26,469 nt of DNA, taken from Gnetum montanum. Its lineage: Eukaryota; Streptophyta; Gnetopsida; Gnetales; Gnetaceae. Of this stretch, positions 9,455 through 20,080 are shown piece by piece; the first letter of the stretch is position 1; each line of letters opens with the position of its first letter. The translations under genes were made by a program, and so were the position numbers. The stretch is taken from the NCBI GenBank assembly GCA_015680685.1, contig MNCI01003473.1, positions 50,824-77,292 of the forward strand. The letters run 5' to 3'. Below the pieces are notes generated by a model. The model did not search any database, had not been told where the DNA came from, and saw only the letters and a program-made list of their open reading frames with translations.

Positions 9455-10545
9455 TGTGATAAACCCCTTAATTGTCTTTCAATTTTGATGGAATTGATTA
9501 AAATTTTTATTTTTTATTATGTGATCTTATCAAAGTACACCGATTTTCATGGTGATATGTGATAAGTATTAATCATTAGTTTGAAAGTTATGTTTCACAG
9601 GATATAGCAATTATGACTAGATCAATATGATATCATTTAGATAGAAAACCTTGATGAATTTCAAGGGATGTGATATTGATATTCATCATGAAGATTATTT
9701 GAAATCAACTTAAATTTTATCAATTCCTATAGTGAGGATCGATATCGTCAGAGCTAAGATGATTTAGAGCCATTAGTAGAATGGAGATATCAATCCAAAC
9801 CATGGTTGCGATATGTATTAATAAAAGAAGAAGCAGAAAGACATTGTGGCTACTATATAGATGGATAAGTGAAGATTGCTCTAGGAATAGTATCAATCCA
9901 TATCAATTTCTACAATTTCAATTGATATAACCATTTTCCAAAATTAATTTGTGAACTTTTCAAGTATAAAAGGTACATCCTTACTTAGAGGAAGGGTAAT
10001 AATTCATACCCCAAGGAAACCATGTCATTTTAAAGCAATTTCCCTATTTTTTGAAAGAACTATCAAAGGAGCTAGTTGAACTTTATGGTGACTAGCAACC
10101 ATTAGAGTCCACCAATAGGTTGTTGAGGTTACTACAATATGAAGACAATGCGATAGAATTGTCAAATAGATGATATCTTCCTTGTGCTTCTTAAAACTTA
10201 TATTTGACATTTAATGACTTCAAAGTTGATTTAATCATTTTATTTCATTCTTGAACTTAAGTTAGAAGTTAGGATAAGAATTTATAATTTAACTTATAAG
10301 TGATAGTCATAAGTGTGGGATTTATTTAGAATTGAATTTAATTATTTTTTATCTTAATGATTTTTGTGACTTTTAACTATTCCTCCATAAATATGACTCA
10401 TGGGTTAGTCATAGAAAAGGTGACATTCCTACAATGAAGGTAATCTAGCACAAAATTTTGGCTAGCTCATCATCCATCCTCTTCATCACCCTTGTTAATA
10501 GATTCTAATAAGGTAGAATGTAGAAATGAGGAAAGAACACCTTAA
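9455..10545 (+). other. Possible 5' LTR and leader of the + strand Gag element
   Basis: Sequence upstream of the + strand Gag at 10546. TGTGATAAACCCC at 9455 has the TG expected of an LTR start and a TATA-like TATAAAAG lies at 9965-9972, about 580 bases upstream of the Gag ATG. I found no convincing primer binding site and no second copy downstream, so the LTR assignment is tentative. Confidence 0.3.
9965..9972 (+). promoter_or_regulatory. Candidate TATA box TATAAAAG
   Basis: A good plant TATA match in the region that should hold the promoter of the Gag frame starting at 10546. The support is positional only. Confidence 0.35.
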
Positions 10546-11610
10546 ATGAATCAAGATCAAGCACTTAATAGGAAGATAATGAGAGATTATAATAGACACT
10601 TGGAAAGAAGAAGTCATTATGATGTAAATGAAAGTCAAAGAAATGAAGAAAGAGAAAGGGAATGAAGACATAAAAAAAGAGCTGAAGAAGAGCATTAAAG
10701 AGGTCATCACTACTATAATTGATATGATAAATTTGATGATTATGATAAACCCCTATTGGCTACAAGAAATATGATTATTATTAATGAGACTATGCATATT
10801 TCAAAAAGGCATCAAAGAAAAAGTCACATCATATGGTCAAACATGAATAACATTTTTAAATTTAAAGGAGGTCATAATGCTAATCCTGAACACTACCTTC
10901 AAGTCTTTCATGATGTCTATGTCTCCCATAATATTGAGGATGATTAGTAGAAACTTAAGATATTCTCAAGAATGATAATCAAAAAAATAGATAGCTAGTA
11001 TACATTGTTGGAACAAGAATTTATTCAAAGATGGAGTTAAATGCTAGAATTATTTAATGATACATACCAATCATACTTAAGAAAATCCAACCTAAGAAAG
11101 AAAATTTAAGGATGAAACTAAGAAACTCATGAATCCCTCAATGTAGTAATGTGTAGCTACTATTCATTCTTACATCAAAGCCTAGAACATGAATTTTCTC
11201 AAAGAGAATAGTTAAGACACATAATTGATGGATTAAGAAACAAAACCAAAGATACTATTGGAGTCTATGATTAAGAAAGATTATAAAAAATGAAAGCTCA
11301 TCATGTACAAATGTTACTAGATCAAGTTTTTAAGAAATAAGGAGAACTAAGGAAAATAGAGTTTGCATAGGAATATAACAAAGAGCCTTCTCTTCAAAAG
11401 AGAGATGTTAGGGTATGTGAGACTTAAGTGGAAGAATCAATAAAAGATGTCATTTAAAGAAAGATCTTATCAATTCAAAAATCTATTAATGAAATCACTA
11501 AAAGGGTCAAAAATATGTAAGATTCAATAAATGAAGCATCTGCAATTGCATTAAAGATTGTAGAGGATCAAAGGAAAAGATAGAATGAGAAGGAAGGAAA
11601 TTGAAAAAAA
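10546..11610 (+). pseudogene. Second, heavily stopped Gag of the same family
   Basis: From ATG 10546 a single frame runs about 350 codons with roughly 16 stops and no frameshift. It opens with a charged region (NRHLERRSHYDVNE, then acidic YDKFDDYDKPLLATRN), then the capsid part. NPEHYLQVFHDVYVSHNIED near 10878 corresponds to HHLQAFHDACVWKNID of the - strand Gag; MLELFNDTYQSYLRKSNLRK at 11041 to MVELFTKRYQAYARVSALRR; and HIIDGLRNKTKDTIGVYD near 11220 to HIMDGLHNETRETLGMY. Several stops sit where the - strand copy has Gln or Trp codons, as expected from C-to-T and G-to-A decay. The shared DKPLLAT/DEPLLAT motif confirms the relationship. No pol motif follows. Confidence 0.85.
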
Positions 11611-12166
11611 TAAATATAAGTATAAAGGAAAATTTACAATCATTGAAGAAATTATTGATTCCATTTTAGGAGATGAAAATGAATTTGATCTATATCAATA
11701 TGAACATACTAAGGAGTGTTGTTTGTTAATGATCCATTTGCAAGAATTAAGGACACATGTATTAAATCCAAATTTTTTAAGAAAAATTGATGTCTAGAAG
11801 GTTATCTTATTCACAAGGTAACTAAAGACATCGTTATTGACAATAATAGTATTATCTTAGTAGGCCTTATCCTCAATAATAAGAGAAATATCAATAGTAG
11901 TGGAAAAACCCATAATTATGGGGAATGTCACCACCAAGACAGTAGTATCCTTATAGATATTAGGACCCTTATGGTTACTATGTCTAGTAATCCATCTCCC
12001 TAGGGAATGCTTATGCTTATGCCTCCTACTACCATTTTCCTATAGAGTATCATAGCCCTATGACTCCAAATGTAGAGTCACCTTCATACCTACCTCATCC
12101 CATAATAGATCACTCTCAACAACTTCCTAATCCACTACTACTAGGGTCATTAATAAATAAGTAAAA
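11611..12166 (+). pseudogene. C-terminal Tyr/Pro-rich tail of the + strand Gag
   Basis: After a frame change the sequence keeps coding character. At about 12001-12166 it reads NAYAYASYYHFPIEYHSPMT, then NVESPSYLPHPIIDHSQQLP, with a terminal TAA at 12164. A Tyr/Pro/Ser/His-rich tail occupies the equivalent place in the - strand Gag (4130-3700), so this is probably the same linker region. A coiled-coil module like that of the - strand copy was not found after it. Confidence 0.5.
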
Positions 12167-12207
12167 ATCCAACAAGGGTCATTAATAAATAAGTAAAAAT
12201 AATACTA
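12144..12207. repeat. 32-bp tandem duplication
   Basis: GGGTCATTAATAAATAAG followed by TAAAAAT occurs at 12144 and again 32 bases later. The copies are nearly identical, so this small duplication is more recent than the decay of the surrounding gene. Confidence 0.75.
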
Positions 12208-13708
12208 TTAATTTTGAACCTAGATTAAAGAAGTATCATTTCTTTAGGAAAAGCCTAAAAAAGGCTAGTAGAACTAGGATTTTTTCTTAATTAATAAGAA
12301 GAGACATGGCTATGACTCTTGCCACAATCTCTAACATTTCAAATCCCCCTATAGAACACATGCTTCAAACAAGAGAGAGTAGATTTTTAGGGATATAAGA
12401 AGATTTGAAAATATTTTTTAGTTTTGTATATTTTTAGTAGCATAATATATCAGATGATGTAGGTAGTCCAACTAAGAAAACTAATTTTTTTCTAATTTTT
12501 GCAATCTAGATTAGTTTTGGGCTAATCTTGGGCTTTTTGAAAAGCTCATTCTATCATATAATAGCTTGTAAAATTTTAGATAAATTTGAATTTATTTGAT
12601 AATTCAAATCTAGCTTGAAAAAGGGGTTTGAAATAAAATTGTTTAGTGTTCAAAATAAAAAACTATTGATTTGCAAGATGAATATATTTACGATTTCATA
12701 GAGTTATAGAGTGAGTCAATACTTGATAGAAAGCTCTTTCAACAATCTACTTGCTTGAAAAATTTGAAATTAATTTGAGTTAATTTAATAGCTAAAATAT
12801 TTCACATAATAGTAGCCTTGAATGTCATTTTTCAATTTCTTTGATTAATGAGAATCGGTGAATAGGATGAACTAAGGATGGATAAACTTATAATAGGATA
12901 AAATATAAAATTGTTAATGGGTTATAGATGATAAATATGATATGGGATTATAAGATAAATAGGATATGGGATTATAATATAAATTGTAGAGTTTCTTTAG
13001 TGGGATCAATTGCTTCTATTACTTCCATTACAAACATGAGTTGCCCACATATTTGTAATCAAATAAGGGGTTCATAATAGACTATAACGGGACAAGCCTA
13101 TTTTATGGAACATTGGATTAGAAATTTAAGAGACACAAGCGATTGGGAGCATTCTCTAATTACATCTACCCATTAATATTTTAATAAAAAAATAATAGAA
13201 TTTCCTATCTTGTCTTATGTGGCATAATAATTCAAATGTAAATTATGTGGCTTTGGTCCCTATTTTACAAAAAAGCTATTTTGATTTCACTTGATCTTTA
13301 TCTTTTCTTGAAGATTGAACTTTTTCTTCATGTTTTCACTTATATTTGTTGTATCTCCATATGTAAATATGGCCTTTTATTACTTTGAATTTGTACTTAT
13401 TAAATTTATTTCATCTTGCTTTTTAATTGCAACATGAACATTTAAAATAAGTACAGTAAGAATTTCCAAAGTGCATACTAGAACCAAAAGATAGAATCAG
13501 AGTTTAATTAGTATCATGCTTACATAGAGTGTAATTTATTGGATTAAGACATGCATACTTCCCAAGAAGTAATAGATCTTGAAAGCCCTTGGATTTACTT
13601 GCAAATATCATGGAATGCTCCATGCAAAGCTCTTCCGAATTTAAGCTTAGGAGTAAATATTATTTCTTAAGACATGTACCAAGCCTAAAATATACCATCA
13701 TTAAAGAA
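12208..13708. other. Unassigned AT-rich stretch
   Basis: No recognisable protein or RNA. It should include the 3' end of the + strand Gag element, but no LTR matching 9455-10400 was found by eye. A 24-bp tandem duplication lies at 12930-12977. Confidence 0.35.
12930..12977. repeat. 24-bp tandem duplication
   Basis: GATAAATATGATATGGGATT plus ATAA is followed directly by a copy with one change (TATG to TAGG). Local replication slippage is the simplest cause. Confidence 0.75.
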
Positions 13709-14060
13709 ATATAATATTACGTTGGAGTTGCAAACCAATCTATTGTTGTCCCACTCAAACAAGTAGAAGATGTTGTGACCACCATAAGTGACTGGTCATA
13801 CCTTGTAAAATTTTTAGTAATTTATGTTGAATAAAATAAGGGAGATTTTCCAATCACAATGGAAAGAGCCTAGCTTAGTACAATCGATGCTAAGCTATGG
13901 ATAAGAGATCTATCGTTGGAAATTTCCAAGGAATATGAAAAGGAAGTTGTACAATGGCAAAGAGTTCCATGCATAATGTATAATGATAGGGGGTATAACT
14001 ACAAGTAAAATGTATGGACTATTAAGAGGATAAATATATTGGCATGAAAAAATTGTGTAG
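13709..14060 (+). pseudogene. Unrecognised decayed frame
   Basis: About 115 codons in one frame with four stops, far fewer than expected by chance in such AT-rich DNA. Readable parts are YYVGVANQSIVVPLKQVEDV, ISDWSYLVKFLVIYVE, and LSTIDAKLWIRDLSLEISKE followed by YEKEVVQWQRVPCIMYNDRG. I do not recognise the family. A retroelement accessory protein is possible, since everything around it is retroelement. The strand is opposite to the LINE that begins at 14360. Confidence 0.35.
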
Positions 14061-14361
14061 AATATGTGTATATAATATTTCTTGTATGTAAAAACCACAA
14101 AATAGGAAGGAACCTAGTGACTGATAACTAATAGAAAATATATACATGTTTGATTCTTGGACATCTTGGTAAGTATACATGTCTTATTATGCTTGAATAA
14201 TATGGCTCTTAAGGTTTAAACCCTAGACTTTTCTCTTATTACATATTTAGAAATATTATTATTTTGTGTTTTCTTTCTTATTTTTTCTTAGTCTTCATTA
14301 ATGATTAATGCCTCTTGTAAAGGACAAGTTGGAAGGTGGTGGTGGCCCATTGCTAGCATTT

Positions 14362-14400
14362 TATTTATGTTTATTTTATATTTTATATTTTATATTATTA
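14362..14400 (-). repeat. A-rich 3' tail of the LINE
   Basis: On the minus strand this is an A-rich run with a seven-base ATAAAAT-type periodicity, about 190 bases past the zinc-finger end of ORF2. Plant L1-type LINEs end in poly(A) or a short A-rich repeat, so it is the likely 3' terminus. Confidence 0.45.
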
Positions 14401-14559
14401 TGTAATGAAATGAAATTACGCTTTATTATGTCTGAAGACCCATAGAATCTATTGGATAGATTATATTTTCATGAAAGATAGAGATAGACTTTACAAATTC
14501 ATCAAGTACTAATGGGGGTATCAGAAACAAATCATACATGCTTTTTGCTATAACATTAT

Positions 14560-17500
14560 AACATTAGCTCAAATGATTAGTCATAGCACAAGAAGGAAAT
14601 ACATGTAACCAATGTTCAAGGGCTCCTGATTTGCACAACCTACAAATGTGTTCTTCTCAAGGGAATTGAACCCATCTTCTATTTTTAATTCTAAGATGAT
14701 AAGAACTTAAGAAAAGCTTGCTAATTACATTCTAATACTTAATGGGAATAGCAAATGAGAGATAGTGAGCTTCTACATCTAGTTTATTAGAGTTAATGTA
14801 GTATAAATAAAATTACCTCTTGCCTTTGACATTAGCCCACATTAGTTTTAAAACCTTCTATTTGAATAGTTGATGAATATGCTTAGGATTTTACTGTATG
14901 TTCTCCAAGAGATATTCAATTTTCTCAACCATTGCATCCCCTAAAATACCAATTACACTCTCAAAAATCCAAAAATTACTTTAGAGAATTTATCTTATTT
15001 TAAGACATTCAAGCTTTAAGTGGATGTAATGAATTAGCATAAGGCTTCTACTACTAGAGGTAATAAATCACATTCACATAATAACATTAAGTAATGTATT
15101 TGCATCTTTACCTTTAACTCACCAAAAATAAAATTTGTTTTTATATTCTTTCAAGATATATTTCCAAAGTTTAACACTGAGTTCATATCCCCAAACAACA
15201 CACCCATACAATATAGTAGCATAGATGGCATTATGAAAATTTTGTTTTTTGAATTTCTAAGGCCAAAGATCTAAATCCTTACACTTGTTTTTGAAATCAT
15301 ACAAAGTCTTAAAATATCTTACTATTTTTTCTTTGATGCACTTTTCCTACGTGTAATTCTTTATATAAATGAGACCCAAATATTTAAAAGAATATGCTAT
15401 TTGCATATTGGTACCCAAAAAAATGAAAGTTATAACAATTATTTCTTATACACCATATCACCAATTTGGTATTTGAAGACTATATGAATGAAAATAATTT
15501 TTAACAATTTACAACATAGTTTGCATACCTTCTATAACAATAGAGAATAAGGCAACATCATTTGCATATGAAAGAAGATTCAATAATTGGGATATAATTT
15601 TGATCGTATGACTATCTTGCCTATTACACAATCATTCATGCATTTAATCAATAAAGATACCAAAGAGAGTTGGAAAAAGTGGACAGCCTTGCTTAAATTC
15701 AATTTTATTTTAAAAATGAAAATTTTTCTTTAAATTACTATTTGTAATTTCAATAACCACTTTCTCATACAATCTCTAAGTTGCTACAACCAAATTTGAA
15801 GGGAGGCCGATTTTATGCAAGTGGAACCATAGTTTTGTATATATCACTAAATTATATGATTTTTCAAAATTAATAAAAGAAATAAAATTTTTTTATTAGG
15901 TATGTTTAGAAATTTTTTATTAGTGTCTAAGAGTAACTAAGTAATTAATAGTAGAGTGATTTTATCTAAAACCTACTTGACATCTTACCCTAACCTAGTT
16001 ACCTTTAGCCCAAGAATTGATTCTCTTTTCTAATAGAGTGTCCAATAAGTTAACAAGAATATTATTCATAATGATCATTTGATAATTGTTCAAATTATTT
16101 TTATCCCTCTTTTTATATAATAAGATTGCTTTACTAGTTTTCAACTATTGATTTAATCCTTGCTTCATTTTTGAATTTAACTGATGCCAAATTTCTCTAT
16201 GAATAGCATATCCTACCCACTTTAATAATTCTACATATAAACCATCTAAATCTATAGCTTTTCTAGATGCTTTCTTTTTAATACCATCTGTGACTTCCTC
16301 AAGAGTAAATTGAATAGGTGCTTATTGTAAAATAGTATTAAAATTATCATCTTGTCCTGTAAATATCTTATTATAAAATGAACAAATATATTGAAAATAA
16401 AAATTAAATAATGAAGAAGCTTTATGATGAAAACATTGTTAAAACTGTTTAAGTTCCCTTTTAATGTTGTAAGCAAAATATTACAAATTTCTTTCATTTG
16501 GTTCTAATAAAGCATTTATATGCCTTAACTAAACTTTGTCTGTGATTCTTATTTGCATTCTTAATATTCTACCTAGCTTGCATGCAATCCTTATCAAACC
16601 TAGTCTTTTGAGCACCTTGTTATTTTGAATGCACAACTTGCTTAACTACCATAAGCAAAATTTTTTCAAGCTTCTTATGTCATCTTTCAAGAGCTCATTT
16701 GTTATGTGATACATTTATACATTTTTTCTTGACTACTAGGGTGGGTCTATACTGACATTTTTTTATTCTTATTTTTTATTGTCTAAGAAACAATTAAAAT
16801 GTGTAATAAAAACACAACATGATGATGGAAAGACTCCACTAAATCTTTTCCAAGTTTTAACTTCTTTATAAAATCAATATATTCATAAGAACATAAAAGC
16901 AAATCAATGCAAGAGTTACCTTGAGGTCCTATGAAAGTAAATGATGAGGGTCAAAGAAATTTAGCAATTCCATTGTAAATCAGAAGAACAAAATTTTTTA
17001 TCCATTCTAATAGTTGTTAACCCATCTTATTAATAGTGCCATATACAAAATGTTGATTCAACTGTGATCTGTAACAATTCCCAACATTATGTTACAAATG
17101 AAAAATTTTTGTTTACTATGAACCTATCCTTGTATTAAAATCTCCAAAAATAAATATTGAGCCTTTTCCTCCAAATTCTATGATATCTTTGCCTAAGAAT
17201 TAAAATGGATGATCATGAGACAACTCTATGGAACCATACAATGTAGAATCTCTTAGAGAAAATAGCATACGACAAGGAAAGCACAACCATGCTAATAAGA
17301 TTTTAGCCAAAAATATTGTTTATGATCATCAATTTTTTTTAAAAGCATACACGTTTGAAGGAATTTCCTGACTAATACTACAATGTTCCTAGAAGGTTAG
17401 CCTCTTTACCCTACTTTCATATTTCTTACAATAAATATAATAAATTCATAAATTAAAAAATCTATAAAACCAACATCTTTCCAAGTTTTAACAAAATAAA

Positions 17501-17600
17501 AAATATCAAAGCTATCAATGAAGCTAATACTATTCAAATAAACAACTTTATTTACAATTCCACCATTAATGTTAAGAAATCTATACATTAAAGGGCCTGT
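14560..17600 (-). pseudogene. LINE ORF2: endonuclease, reverse transcriptase, zinc finger
   Basis: An APE-type endonuclease lies at the right end: FLNINGG and a FVKTW segment near 17590-17480, and IFGDFNTRIG with the catalytic GDFN at 17145-17122. The reverse transcriptase follows: EEVTDGIKKKASRKAIDLDG then LYVELLKW (16305-16218), QGCPLFPTLFGIFID (15691-15647), and the active-site box as YANDVA (15568-15551) in place of YADDVA, so one catalytic Asp is lost. A C-terminal zinc finger (zf-RVT type) reads HICRLCKSGALEH, then VFPSC (14650-14587), with CX2C and a later His and Cys in place. The enzyme nicks DNA and reverse-transcribes LINE RNA at the target. Stops and frameshifts throughout. Confidence 0.88.
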
Positions 17601-17689
17601 ATGTTTTTTTGAATAATTTTTGGAATGCTACTTATTTGTAATGACTATCATGTTAGTAGCAATTAGGTATGCTAAATTTTTTTTCACTA

Positions 17690-18290
17690 TTCATCCATTT
17701 CTACAAGTCTCTTTTGGGTATTATCCTCATTAATCCAAATGTTTTTTCCATTATCATTTTACTTCATGTGGCTTTGATGTCTCCAAACATGAACTCTATC
17801 TTCTACATTATGAAACTTAATAATTAGATGTTGAGGATTTTCACATTATTCACTTGGGACCCTAAAATATTTAGCAGTTTTTAGGGAAATATGCATATCA
17901 TCTATAATTTTTTTAACTTTATTAAATAAAATTTCATCTATTTCATCCTCTGTATTTGAAAAACCTACAAAACATAATTTTTTATTTTCTCCTTTTCTCA
18001 TCTTGTTCTTTCAAAGCTTTTGAGATTGTAGAGCCCATCTTTATCTCTATTTCTAAAAGATTAGATTTATTTTTATTTTCCTCCATCTTGGCTTCAGGTT
18101 TTACTAATTTTAGCAAAATATTTTCATTATTCTTTTGAACAGTACTAGTTTTCTTTTTTCCCTCAATCTTATCTTTAATGGTTGATATCCTTCAAAGAAT
18201 TTATTTACTTTGTTCATGCATTTCATCTAGCAATGTCATTTTGCCAAACATATACTCTAAATGCAACTGAAATTTCTTTTAGAGTACTTG
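17690..18290 (-). pseudogene. LINE ORF1: coiled coil plus RRM-like domain
   Basis: The N-terminal part reads MFGKMTLLDEMHEQSK, then ISTIKDKIEGKKKTSTVQKN and MEENKNKSNLLEIEIKMGST, a Lys/Glu-rich helix likely to form a coiled coil. After a frame change at about 17980 comes LCFVGFSNTEDEIDEILF (17976 leftward), AKYFRVPSE, PQHLIIKFHNVEDRVHVW, and IWINEDNTQKR (17740-17709). That order (coiled coil, RRM-like beta strand, then a conserved 'INED' segment) resembles L1 ORF1 RNA-binding proteins. RRM-bearing ORF1 is described for the plant BNR subclade of L1. It would coat LINE RNA. Several stops; inactive. Confidence 0.65.
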
Positions 18291-18448
18291 CATTGAGAGA
18301 TTTTTTTTGTGTACCCTATGATGATTCCCTAATAAAATTTTTAAAATTCTTTAGTAAATAACTTAATCTCTTCAATAAAAAATATGCATTCATAAAATAT
18401 TAGTCAATATCTCCTATCTCTAACTATCCTTCCTACTATCTTAGATCA

Positions 18449-18575
18449 AATTGATGTTAAAACCCTCATGGTATAAATCCTCAATGCTAAAACCCTCACT
18501 ATCAAACCCATTTCTACCTCATATCAATGTTAAAACCATTGTCACTAAAACCCTCAAGACTAAAACCCTCACCAC
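18449..18575 (-). repeat. 15-bp minisatellite, possibly coding a pentapeptide repeat
   Basis: TAAAACC starts recur at 18458, 18488, 18531, 18546 and 18561, spaced 15 or 30 bases apart (one 43-base step). On the minus strand the 15-base unit translates as repeated [E/N/D]GF[S/N]x: EGFSLEGFSDNGFNI, then after a two-base shift SEGFSIEDLYHEGFNI. It lies about 160 bases upstream of the LINE ORF1 coiled coil and may be the N-terminus of that ORF or a 5' UTR repeat. Confidence 0.6.
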
Positions 18576-18624
18576 AAAAATTAATATTTGGGATTCATTC
18601 TAATTATTAACTTATTTTATTTTA

Positions 18625-18780
18625 GAGGACCACCACTTGAAGTAATGATAAGTTACTTGTTTCTCAAGTCATAAGACCTGAGTTTGAGCTTGGGTAAAGC
18701 CACTTAAAAGGGGTTGAATTTTTGTTTATCTACTAACCTCCTACGAGTGTGCCTTGGTGGGATGAGTATTAAACCTTTAA
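18625..18780 (+). repeat. SINE-like sequence, + copy
   Basis: GAGTTTGAGCTTGG at 18680 resembles an RNA polymerase III B box (GGTTCGANNCC) after CpG decay, and CCACTTGAAGTAATGATAAG about 50 bases upstream is a poor A-box candidate. An inverted homologous copy lies at 19660-19725. The tRNA origin is inferred from the box-like motifs only. Confidence 0.4.
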
Positions 18781-18789
18781 ATGATTATG

Positions 18790-19340
18790 ATTTATTATCT
18801 TATTTTATCTTGGGCATCAAGAATCCATTCTTGATCAATATGGGCTATATCTAATATTTCTTGGTGCCCCAAACTCCATGAGATAGCTATGGTGGATCAT
18901 TTAAACCCTTTGTAAACCTATTAGCACTCATCTTAAACATATAAAAAATTTTTTATCATTAATATCATTTTTATAGAAGTGAAGACTCATTTTCTCATGT
19001 TTTTTTTGAGTGTCATGTTGCTTAGCATTCTTGGAAATAAACATCCAGAATTCATAAAAACTTTTAACCAAGCATCAATGAAGTCATTTTTGTTGATTAG
19101 ACTACTTTGTATACTTTTTTTTCTTTCTATTTGAAAATATCTTTAACTACTTGTTTTCTACTCTATTTGGAAGCTTCAATGTGTCATTATTTTCTAGGTG
19201 AAAGAGTATAACTATGACATTTTTCAAAAGTCAAATACTAAAATTTTAAAGATGTCACTTTTTCACTACAACTTTAAGTAACAAATATCTAATAGAAAGC
19301 TAAAAAATTAATTTATTTCTTATAGCATTAATTTCATTTT
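18790..19340. other. Unassigned stretch between SINE-like copies
   Basis: AT-rich DNA with no coding signal or repeat that I can define. Confidence 0.35.
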
Positions 19341-19342
19341 TG

Positions 19343-20080
19343 TTTTAGCTTTTGTTGCTATTTGTTCTTTATTTCTAATTGATATATTCTTTTATCTTTA
19401 GAAATAGTTTTCTTCTTCTCTTGACAAGAAATCCTTTAGTAAAAAGTGAAAACCCATGAAGGTGCTTTTGAATAAGTGCAAGGTTTGATTTTTTTCCTAT
19501 CTCAGAGAGGAGGTATTTTAGGATTAGTTGTAAGAATGAAAATCTAAAAAGGTATCCCCAAAATCATTGTGATTTTTCTTTAGAATCTTTCTTTAATGAT
19601 CTAATTTACTCTAAATATTTTAATGTTATTATTTATTTTTTAATGTTCGATACCCCCTTGAAATCCTAACCTCTCTTAAGTGGCTGCACCCATGCTCAAA
19701 CCATAGTCTTATGACATGAAATATAAGGACTTGTATTTTAATGATTATTTTATTTAAATTGTATGTTCTCCAGTGCTTGTGTTTATTATGTGTTTTTAAG
19801 ATTAAAAAATGAGAAGCTTTAGCTTCTATTGTTATTTTTTATTTTTTATTAAAGCTTTCTTTTATCTTTAGAGAAAGTTTTCTGTTAGGGTAATTTTAAA
19901 TAAGAACAAGAGCTAATAGTTTTCTTACTCTAAATGGAATGCTTTTAAAGATTGCTCATAAGGATAAAATATTGAAAAGACATCAATTTGTTGGATTTTT
20001 CTTTATGCTCTATCTTCATTGATTTGTTGTGCTTTAAATTTTTTTAAACATTATTATTCATTTTTTAGGTTTGACACCCT
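19343..20080. repeat. Diverged segmental tandem duplication
   Basis: Sequence from about 19343 to 19660 recurs from about 19818 to 20080. Paired landmarks are TTTAGCTT (19343/19818), TTTATCTTTAGA with a following AGTTTTCT (19391/19861), a 'ggatttttctttat'-like block (about 19570/19990), and TTATTATT-ATTTTTTA followed by TTCGATACCCCC or TTTGACACCCTC (19628/20053). The offset falls from ~475 to ~425, showing indels between copies. Function unknown. Confidence 0.55.
19660..19725 (-). repeat. SINE-like sequence, inverted copy
   Basis: Its reverse complement matches 18665-18720 at about three quarters of positions. Both share GTCATAAGAC, a TTTGAGC-TGGGT box and AGCCACTTAA. It carries the B-box-like GGTTTGAGCATGG. 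The truncated length suggests a fragment. Confidence 0.4.

Larger units (their letters stand above)
14362..18580 (-). mobile_element. L1-type LINE, full-length but decayed
   Basis: A - strand non-LTR retrotransposon with ORF1 (about 18290-17690), ORF2 (about 17600-14560) and an A-rich 3' end. Many stops and frameshifts make it inactive. About 4.2 kb, a little shorter than the 5-6 kb usual for plant L1 elements. The minisatellite at 18449-18575 may be its 5' end. No target duplication was identified. Confidence 0.8.

Noticed and set aside
9455-10755. GATAAACCCCT at 9459 and GATAAACCCCT at 10743 as an LTR pair
   Set aside because: The second occurrence is inside the Gag coding frame (DKPLL) and the similarity does not extend beyond the short string.
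18458-18570. AAAACCCTCA units resembling the plant telomere repeat
   Set aside because: The plant telomere unit is CCCTAAA with period 7. Here the period is 15 and CCCTAAA itself does not occur in tandem.
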